The notes beneath the pieces were generated by a model. It saw nothing but the letters and a program-made list of their open reading frames with translations, did no database searches and was not told where the DNA came from. Made by a program: the position numbers and the translations under genes. From NCBI GenBank assembly GCA_963383645.1, contig OY726573.1, positions 22,230,845 to 22,294,844 on the forward strand: 64,000 nucleotides of DNA. The letters are read 5' to 3'. Of the stretch, positions 54,497 to 64,000 are shown in pieces. Source of the DNA: Muscardinus avellanarius (taxonomy: Eukaryota > Chordata > Mammalia > Rodentia > Gliridae). Every line of letters begins with the position of its first letter. Positions within the stretch are counted from its first letter, which is position 1.

Positions 54497-55407
54497 AGCC
54501 TGGTGTGGTGGCGCTCGCTTGTAATCCCAGCATTCAGGAGGCTGAGACCGGAGGATCGTGGTTCGCGGACAGCCTCAGCTACTTAGGCCCTCTGCAACTC
54601 AGTGAGACCTGGTTTCAAAATAAAGAATAAAAAATAGGGCAGGAGGTGTAGCTCAGAGGTCGAATGCCCCCAGGTTTCACCCCCAGACCCGCAAAAAATA
54701 AAAAATAAAAAAGGATTGTAATGATCTGCAGGCATCTAGCAGTTAGCCTGGGTTTTAGCTAGATTCTATCTTACTTGATGAGATTCTGTTTCCCTGGCAC
54801 ATTCTATGGTTTCTAGTAGTAATGAAATGTTGCATGCCACTTCAGTGGGTTCAACTTAGTAGTTATAATTGAAAAATAATTATAAGCCAGGCGTGGTGGC
54901 GCACACTTATAATGCTTAGAATCCAGGCATTTAGGAGGCTGAGACTGGAGGATCATGATTTCAGCCTCAGCTACTTAGGCCCTTTGCAACTCAGTCTGAC
55001 CCTGTTTCAAAATAAAGAAGAAAAAATAGAGGTAGGGGTATAGTTCAGAGGTAGAATGCTCCTGGGCTCCATCCCCAGTACCACAAAGAAAGAAAGAAAA
55101 ATAATTTAAAGCAAGAAATCAGCTGGGCGTGGTGGCACATGCTTGTAATCCCCGCGCTTGGGAGGCTGAGATAAGAGGATCACACTACTTAGTGAGGCTC
55201 TCAGCAACTTAGTGAGACCCTGTTTCCAAATAAAATATAAAATAGGTCTGGGAGTATGGCCCGGAGGTGGAAAGCCCCTGAGTTCCACCCCCAGTACCAC
55301 CAAAAAAAAAAAAAGGCAAGAAATCAGTATGGCTCCTTACCTCTAGAGACACAGAATTCCACTTACAGTATCAAGCTTCTTTAAAATCTTTGTTAAAACT
55401 GGTTGAA

Positions 55408-55815
55408 AGGTGGGTGTGATGGCGCATACTTTTTTTTTTTTTTTTTTGGTGGTGGTACTGGGGTTCCTGGAAGCCCTTCTACCTCTGGGCTACACTCCCA
55501 GACCTATTTTATAGTTTTTTATTTGGAAACAGGGCCTCCTAAGCCAGCGCACGCAGCTGGCTTTGAACCTACGCGATCCTCTCCTGTCTCCGCCTCCCAA
55601 GCGTGGGGATTACAAGCGTGCCCCACCACGCCTGGCGATGGCGCACACTTTTAATCTCAGTACTTGGGAGGCTGACACAGGAGAATTGTGGGCTCAAAGC
55701 CAGCTTCAGCAACTTAGACCCTCCACAATTTAGTGAGACCCTGTTTCCAAATAATAAAAAGGGCTGGGGTGTAGCTCAGTGCTAGAATGTGCCTGGGTTA
55801 AATCCCCAGTACCAC
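55408..55815 (+). mobile_element. Plus SINE entered by minus subfamily C SINE
   Basis: The outer plus-strand SINE is 55408-55431 and 55651-55815. The inner minus-strand copy (55432-55636) has C-type text. The duplicated target gatggcgcatactt (55418-55431) and gatggcgcacactt (55637-55650) differs at one base. Confidence 0.9.
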
Positions 55816-57063
55816 AAAAAAAGAAAAGAAAAAAACAAACTGACATGAATGACTTTTTGAGTTCTGTTTATTAGCAAACCTGAAGTCTTTTATTTCTATC
55901 AGACCTCCCAAAGCTGGCACATGAAATGCAGACTGCATGAATCCTGGCTTGAAGGAGATCAGGGAGAAAATACTGAAAGGAGCTGAGCATGGTTGCACAC
56001 TCTGTAATCCCACCGTTTGGGAGGCTGAGACAGGAGGATCATGGTTCGAAGACAGCCTCAGCTATTAAGAAGGCTGTTTGCAACTCAGTGAGACCCTGTT
56101 ACAAAATAAAGAATAAAAAGATAAAAAGTAGGGCTGGGGGTGTAGCTCGGAGGTAGAATGCCCCTGGGTTCCATCCCCAGTACCAAAAAAAGAAAGAAAA
56201 AAAAAAAAAAGGATTGGGTGTGGTGGTACATGCTTGTAATCCCAGTACTTGGAAGGCAAAGAAGGATCATAGATTAGAGGCCAACCTCAGCAATTTGGCT
56301 AGACCCTGTTTTAAAATAAAAAATAAAAAGGTTAGTGGATTATGACACATGCTTGTAATCCCATTACTTGGGAAGCTGAGACAGGAAAATTGCAGGCTTA
56401 TAGCCAGCCTGGGCAACATAGAGGCTCTCAGCAACCTAGTGAGACTCTTTTTCCAGACAAAAAATAAAATCGGTCCAGGTGTGACACATGCTTGTAATCC
56501 CAGTACTTCGGAAGCTGAGACAGGAGGATCACAGGTTCAAAGCCAGCCTCAGCAACTTAGACCCTGTTTCCAAATAAAATATAAAAATAGGTCTGGGGGT
56601 ATAACCCAGAGGTAGAAGGCCCCTGGGTTCCATCCCCAGTAACACACAAACACACACCCACACAAAAGAAAGAAAATCAGCCTGGGGATATAGCTTAGAG
56701 GTAGAATGCCTCTGGTTTCAGTCCCCAATACAAAAAATATATATGTATATAAATATTGGGAGACTGAGAAGGATCCAGGTTTGTGGACAGCCTCAGCTAC
56801 TTAGCAAGGCCCTTTGCAACTCAGTGAGACCCTGTTTCAAAGTAAAGAATAAAAAATAGGGCTGGCAATGGGCATGGTGGCACATGCTTATAATCCCAGC
56901 ATTTGGGAGACTGAGACAGGAGAATTTGAGTTTGTGGACACCCTCAGCTACTTAGGACCTCCGCAACTCAGTGAGACCCTGTTTCAAAATAAAGTATAAA
57001 AAATAGGGCTGAGGTGTAGCTCGGAGGTAGAATGCCCCTGGGTTCCATCCCTAGTACCTCAAA

Positions 57064-57080
<17 letters not shown>

Positions 57081-57109
<29 letters not shown>
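57081..57109. repeat. (AT)n microsatellite after SINE A tail
   Basis: The AT run follows 22 A residues at the end of a plus-strand SINE. Confidence 0.95.
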
Positions 57110-57113
<4 letters not shown>

Positions 57114-57691
57114 CAGGAAAAAAAAGACTTCCTGAAGTTACAAATTATTTCTCATCCATATGTGTTTTCTGTGTCTCATGTGACATTAGCCTGACTGGGG
57201 AATGCCTGTGCATTAAAACCTAATCTGGTATATATTTTTTAGTTTTTAATTTTTATTTTTTATTTTTTTTGGTGGTACTAGGGGTGGAACCCAGAGGCTT
57301 TCTACCTCCAGGCTATACTCCCAGACCTATTTTATATTTTATTTGGAAACAGGGTCTCACTAAGTAGCCGAGGCTGGCTTCGAACCTGTGTGATCCTCCT
57401 GTCTCAGTCTCCCAAGCACGGGGATTACAATCGTGCGCCACCACGCCCGGCCTAATCTGGTATATTTAAGAGCACACGAAGTAGTTTGAATTTTAAATGT
57501 CCTCCAAAGGTCCATGTGGTAGACTTGGTCCCTAGCTGGGCTCAGTGGCGCACAACCATAATCCCATCATTTGGAAAGCCAAGACAGGGTCTGGATTCAA
57601 GGCACCGGGACTTAATGAGACCCTGTTGCAAAATAACAAAATGAGGATGGGGGTATAACTCAGAGGTAGAACACCCCCAGGTTCCATCCCC

Positions 57692-57693
<2 letters not shown>

Positions 57694-57735
<42 letters not shown>
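57694..57735. repeat. (CA)n microsatellite at SINE 3' end
   Basis: The CA run follows catccccagt, the SINE 3' terminus. Confidence 0.96.
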
Positions 57736-57736
<1 letters not shown>

Positions 57737-59490
57737 GGACTTGGTCTTCAGTTTGGTGCTACTGGGAGGTAGAGGAACCTTTTAAGAGATGAAGCCTAGT
57801 GAGAGATCCTGGAGTTTATGCCTTCAGAGAAGACAGTGGGACTCTGGTCTCTTTCTGTTCGCTTCCCAGCCATGAAATAAGTAGTTTTGCTCCACCAAAA
57901 GCTCTCACTCTGCCATGCACAATGGCACGCACCCATAATCCGGGTACCTGGGAGGCTGAGACCGGAGGATCACAGGTTCCAGGACAGTACACATAACTTA
58001 GCAAAACCCTATTTCAAAATGAAATATAGAGCTGGGCGTGGTGGCGCACGCTTGTAATCCCAGCATTCAGGAGGCTGAGACCTGGAGGATCGCGGTTCGT
58101 GGACAGCCTCAGCTACTTAGTGAGGCCCTCTGCAACTCAGTGAGACCCGGTTTCAAAATAAAGACTAAAAAATAGGGCAGGGGGTGTAGCCCGGAGGTCA
58201 AATGCCCCTGGGTTCCATCCCCAGACCCGCAAAAAAAAAAAAAAAAAAAAAAAGAAATATAAGCTGGGCATGGTGGCGCACACTTGTGACCCCAGTGCTT
58301 GGGAGGCTGAGACAGGAGGGTTGCAGGTTCATACCCAGCCTCAGCTACTTAGCGAGGCCCTCCACAACTTAGTGAAACCCTGTTTCAAAATAAAGAATAA
58401 AAAATAGGGTTAGGGTGTATCTTAGAGGTAGAATCCCCCCTGGGTTCAATTTCTAGTACCACAAAAATAAATAAATCTGCTTTATCATAGCCAAAATCAA
58501 CAGGGCCAATTGGTCGTGGACTGCTCAAGCTGAGACAAATCTTTTCACCCCCAAAACACGCTTGCAATCCCAGTTCTTGGGAGGCTGAGACAGGAGGATT
58601 GAGGTTCATGGCCAGACACAGCTACTTAGTGTGGCCCTCAACAACTTAGTGAGACCCTGTTTCCAAATAAAAGAATAAAAAATAGGGATGGAGTGTAGCT
58701 TAGAGGTAGAATGCCCTGGGTTAATCCCCAGTACCACACAAAAACAAATAATAAATAAATAAATAAATAGGTAAGTAAGTAAAGTAAATAACCAGTCAGG
58801 CATGGTGGCGCATGCTTGTAATACCAGCATTTGGGAGGTTGAGACAGGAGGATCACGGTTTGCAGACAGCCTCAGCTAGTACTTAGTGAGGCCCTTTGCA
58901 ACTCAGTGAGACTAAAGAATAAAAAATAGGGCTGGGGGTATAGCTTGGAGCTAGAATGCCACTGGGTTCCATCCCCAACACTGCAATAAATAAATAAATA
59001 GGGCTGGGAGTTCCATCCCAAGTTCCACAAAAATAAACCTTTTTTTTCTCTCTTTCTCTCACACATGCTGGGAATCAAACCTAGGGCTTTAGCAGGCAGG
59101 GCAAGTGCTCTACCACTAAGCCATATTACCAACCCTTTTTTTTGGTTGGTTTGTTTTTGTGGTACTGGGGGTGGAACCCAGAGGCTTTCTACCTCTGGAC
59201 TATACTCCCAGACCTATTTTATACTTTATTTTGAAACAGGGTCTCACTAAGTTGCTGAGAGCCTCACTAAGTAGCTGAGGCTGGCTTCGAACCTGTGTGA
59301 TCCTCCTGTCTCAGCCTCCCAAGCGCTGGGATTACAAGTATGCGCCACCACGCCTGGCCTATCACTAACCCTTTTTATTTTACTTTGGGACAGTGTCTTG
59401 CTAAGTTGCCCTGTCTGGCCTTGAATTTGCAATTCTCCTGCCTCAGCCTCCTGAATAGGTAGAGTTATTATGGGTGAGCACCACCATGGC

Positions 59491-59833
59491 TGCTGGCAAG
59501 CCTTTTCTCTTAGTAATTACCTTAGGTATTTATTACAGTAACAGAAATCTGATGTAGCATGCGTCAGTGATTGTGGGGACAGAAGATGCCCTCCTGGGGA
59601 AATTAGTAGTTATGATACATAAACACCCCAAAACGGAAAAGCAGTTCTTGCATTATAAAACATAGATGACTAAGACAAGTTTCTGTAAGCGGTGACATTC
59701 TGCAGAGTTTAAATCAAACCAGACTATAAGTAAGACCAGCAAAGTTCTCAAGGGTAGTTTATCTTCATATTCAACACAGCATAGCTCAAAGTAAGAGAAG
59801 GAAAAAAGCAACAAAAATTAAGGATAAAGCTCT
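59491..59833. other. Sequence downstream of the SERPINF1 poly(A) signal
   Basis: This is non-repetitive sequence beyond the 3' end of SERPINF1. Nothing else is recognised. Confidence 0.6.
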
Positions 59834-59839
59834 TTTATT
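59834..59839 (-). terminator. SERPINF1: SERPINF1 poly(A) signal AATAAA
   Basis: On the minus strand AATAAA sits in gcaataaaagagctttatcc, about 105 bases after the stop codon. The surrounding text matches the end of human SERPINF1 mRNA as I recall it, and cleavage is expected near 59815. Confidence 0.88.
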
Positions 59840-59943
59840 GCAAAGTATACATTGGAACTATAGGGACAGCCTTTGTGCAATGTGTAATCTGCCTTCCCTC
59901 TGGGGTTTTCTCCTGGGCACTGGAACACTACTCAACTGGAGCA

Positions 59944-61132
<1,189 letters not shown>

Positions 61133-63224
61133 CTGCAACACCAGGAAGAAGCGTGTGGGTCAGTGCTTGACAGCTCCAGAGCTGAGGAATGGACATGTAC
61201 CAAGGGCCACCTTCCTCCCTCCTGTGGTGGGGGCAGGCCTCGCTTTCCCCCAGCCCTAATCTGTGTAACAGCTGTCCTCTAGGTTATTTCTTTTTTATAA
61301 CAAGTCATCTCTGAACATTCTTTCAAAGGGTAGGCTGTTAGCCAGGCATGGTGGTGCATGTTTGTAATCCCAGTACTTGGAAGGCTGAGACAGGAGAACC
61401 ACAGGTTGGAGGACAGTCTCACCAAGCAGTGAGATTCTCATCAACCTAGAGAGATCCTGTTTCAAAAAATAAAAATAAAACAGGGCTGGGAGTGTAGCTT
61501 GGAGGTAGAGTGTCCTCAGGTTCAATCCCCAGTACAACACACACATACACACACACACACACACAAGTAGACTGTTGCCAAGTGTGGTGGTGCCTGTAAG
61601 CCCAGTACTTGAATCACAAATTCGAGGGCAGCCTCAGCATCATTGTGAAATTCTTGGCAACCTAGTGAGAGACCCGGTTTCAAAACAAAAAATAAAAAGG
61701 GCTGGGGATATAATAAAGGTAAGATGCCCCTGGGTTCAATCTCCAGAACCCACCCCCCCACACACACACACACCAAAAAAAAAAAAAAAAAAAGGTAGTC
61801 TGTTACCAGGTGTGGTAGCGCATGCCTATAATCCTAGCTACTATGGAGGTTACGGTGAGAGGATTACAACTTTGTGTGTGTGTGGTACTTGTGGTACTGG
61901 GGGTAGAACCCAGGGGCTTTTTTTTTTTAACCTCTGGGCTATACTCCCAGACCTATTTTATACATTATTTTGAAACAGGGTCTCACTAAATTGATGAGAG
62001 CCTCACTAAGTAGCTGAGGCTGGCTTCGAACCTGTGCAATCCTCCTGTCTCAGCCTCCTAAGTGCTGGGATTACAAACATGTGCCACTACGCCCGGCTGG
62101 ATTACAATTTTAAAGACAGCCTGGACAATTTAGTGAGACCTTGCCTCAAAACTTAAAAAAAGAAGCCAGGCGTGGTGATGCACACTTGTCCCAGCATTTG
62201 GGAGGCTGAGACAGGAGGATCACACAGGTTCGCGATTCTCCTGTAGCAGCTTAAGCCAGCCTCAGCTACCTAGTGAGGCCCTTTGCAACTCAGTGAGACC
62301 CTGTTTAAAAAAATTTTTTTAATTAAAAAGAGAAATGGAGATATAGCACTAAGCCCTAGGATTAATCCCCAGTACCATGCACATGTATGTGTGTGCACTC
62401 ACACACACAAAGTAGGCAATTGTCTTTTCAGCCTAATACTAAAGTTATCTACTGAAAGTAGTTTTTCCAGCTGGGCATGGTAGGACACACCAGTAATCCC
62501 AGTACTTGGGAGGATGAGACAGGAGCATGGCAGATTCAATGCCAGCCTCAGCAACTTAGTAAGGCCCTCAGCAACTTAGCAAGACCCTGTTTTAAAATAA
62601 AAAATAAAATAGGGCTGGAGGTGTAGTTCAGAGGCAGAATGCCCCTGGGTTCAATCCCTAGCACCAAAGGAAAAAAAAAAAAAGAGCCGGGCGTAGTGGC
62701 GTACACTTGTTAATCCCAGCATTCGGGAGGCTCAGACTGGAGGATCACGGTTCGCAGACAGCCTCAGCTACTTAGGCCCTCCACAACTCAGTGAGACCCT
62801 GTTTCAAAATAAAGAATAAAAAATTGGGCAGGGGCTGTAGCTCGGAGGTCAAATGCCTCTGGGTTCCATCCCCAGACCAGAAAAGAAAAAGAAAAAAAAA
62901 AAAGTTTCTCCTGTGGTTCTTTTTTTTTTTTTTTTTTTTGGTGGTACTGGGGGTGGAACCCAGAGGCTTTCTACTTCCATGTTATACTCCCAGACCTAAT
63001 TTATATTTTATTTGGAAACAGAGTCTCACTAAGTTGCTGAGAGCCTCACTAAGTAGCTGAGGCTGGTTTCAAACCTGCGTGATCCTCCTGTTTGAGCCTC
63101 CCGAATGCTGGGATTAGTAGTCCCAAGCGCGGGGACTACAAGCGTGCGCCATCACACCCGGCCCTCCTGTGGTTCTAAAGAACTAGATTTGGATTTCAGA
63201 TCTGTTTTTTTCCCAAAGCTTACC

Positions 63225-63257
<33 letters not shown>

Positions 63258-64000
63258 GGTGCTGGGAGTTTAGTTTAACCCTGGGAGCATTCTTCCTTCT
63301 AGCTACAACCCCTGTCCTTTTTATTTTTAAGTTTGAAACAGAGTCTCACTAAATTGCTGAGGCTAAGCTCGAACCTGCAATCCTCCTGTCTCAGTCTCTC
63401 AAGTACTGGGATTACAGGCCTGTGCCACGGCACCAATTTAAAAGACCCATTTTGGTGCTGCTTTGATATTGCTGTGTCCAAGGTGCCCGTTTCTCATTTA
63501 GTGCTCTGTTGGCACGTGGCACGTGCCTGTAATCGGACACAGCAATATAGAAGCAGCAATAAAATGAGCTCTTTAGCCATGGTGCAGGCCTGTAATCCCA
63601 GGATTTGAGAGGCTGAAATAGAAGGATTCCAGGTTTAGGGCCAGCCTTAGCAATTAGACACTCAGTAACTTCAGTTACTTTGTGAGACACTGTATCAAGA
63701 TGAAAAAGGGGCGGGGTGAAGCTCAGAGGGAGAGCCAATGGGTTCAGTCCCCAGTACCACAGGAAATAAATAAATGCAAAGAAAATGGGCCTTCTGGCCA
63801 GAAGTCCTTAACCTAAGACCCATGGGGAAAAAATAGTGTCAGGGGTCCCAAGAGCTGCCTGAAATTATATACAGAAATGTATTTATGTATACAAATGGCC
63901 TTTTTATCTCTTGTGTTTCAGGAGATTTTGTCTCAAAAAAATCCATAGCCCTAGCCAGGCAAGCTGGCACATGTCTATAATCTCAGTACTTGGGAGCCTG
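61133..64000 (-). other. SERPINF1: SERPINF1 upstream intron, SINE-filled, continues past window end
   Basis: Plus-strand SINEs lie at about 61341-61537, 61575-61760, 61805-61870 with 62100-62155 (split by a minus copy at 61880-62098), 62163-62345, 62468-62670 and 62684-62890. Minus-strand copies lie at 62920-63165 and 63225-63440. A plus-strand diverged copy lies at 63560-63770 and a plus-strand start at 63953-64000. A (CA) run lies at 61538-61566. I looked for the preceding PEDF exon and did not find it. Confidence 0.8.
63391..63618. repeat. Foldback inverted repeat spanning two opposed SINE heads
   Basis: The left arm 63391-63479 and the right arm 63535-63618 are inverted copies separated by 55 bases. 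The inner 23 bases (63457-63479 and 63535-63557) pair with two mismatches, and similarity continues through about 40 bases of non-SINE DNA into the opposed SINE heads, with a gap of about six bases. A smaller palindrome, ggcacgtggcacgtgcc, lies in the loop. Confidence 0.85.

Larger units (their letters stand above)
54497..59490. mobile_element. SMYD4-SERPINF1 intergenic region: SINE field
   Basis: Plus-strand SINEs lie near 54497-54695, 54885-55085, 55120-55300, 55980-56190, 56215-56320, 56325-56450, 56470-56640, 56865-57055, 57535-57695, 57910-58030, 58031-58250, 58262-58465, 58556-58735 and 58795-58985. Minus-strand copies lie at 57234-57450 (15-bp duplication cctaatctggtatat at 57219-57233 and 57451-57465), 59155-59360 and 59365-59490. 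A minus-strand ID monomer lies at 59062-59132. Plain stretches lie at 54700-54885, 55816-55980 and 57736-57905. No gene is seen. Confidence 0.85.

Noticed and set aside
59062..59132. tRNA-like sequence (caagtgctctaccactaagc)
   Set aside because: It resembles a tRNA-Ala internal promoter but belongs to an ID SINE. It does not form a complete tRNA gene, and no other tRNA gene is supported in the window.

Overview
The window is mammalian nuclear DNA, most likely from a sciuromorph rodent (squirrel, mountain beaver or dormouse group). Three features point there: spliced genes with GT-AG introns, a CpG-rich promoter, and an extremely dense population of composite SINEs. In these SINEs a 7SL-derived B1-like left half is joined to an ID/tRNA-like right half, the B1-dID arrangement known from such rodents. 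The lineage is inferred from repeat type; the species is not identified.

Three protein-coding genes are present, in the order and relative orientation I recall for human 17p13.3. (1) RPA1, minus strand: only coding exon 1 (8454-8486) and part of intron 1 (8453 down to 1). (2) SMYD4, plus strand: complete, with ten coding exons between 9918 and 54234. They join in frame to an 801-residue TPR-SET-MYND protein. (3) SERPINF1 (PEDF), minus strand: only the last two coding exons (60922-61132 and 59944-60203) with a short 3' UTR and poly(A) signal; the upstream exons lie beyond 64000. RPA1 and SMYD4 are head to head over a shared CpG-rich promoter (about 8487-8900) with E2F-, CCAAT-, CACGTG- and YY1-like motifs. 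SMYD4 and SERPINF1 converge, with 5.6 kb between the SMYD4 stop and the SERPINF1 poly(A) signal.

Nearly everything else is retroelement. I read well over 150 full or partial SINE copies on both strands, many nested in each other, with readable target-site duplications. At least three subfamilies can be separated by diagnostic bases. Older material includes L1 fragments (one L1 3' end is spread from 28.6 to 34.2 kb by later SINE insertions), a MIR, a 477-bp solo LTR (19194-19670) inside a SINE, probable LTR-retroelement sequence at 39.97-41.27 kb, an RPL31 processed pseudogene (13247-13687), and many microsatellites growing from SINE tails. A foldback inverted repeat at 63.39-63.62 kb is the oddest structure.

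The three genes do not form a pathway: RPA1 acts in DNA replication and repair, SMYD4 is a putative lysine methyltransferase family member, and SERPINF1 is a secreted non-inhibitory serpin. Their adjacency is conserved synteny. I found no previously undescribed functional system; the notable content is structural and evolutionary.
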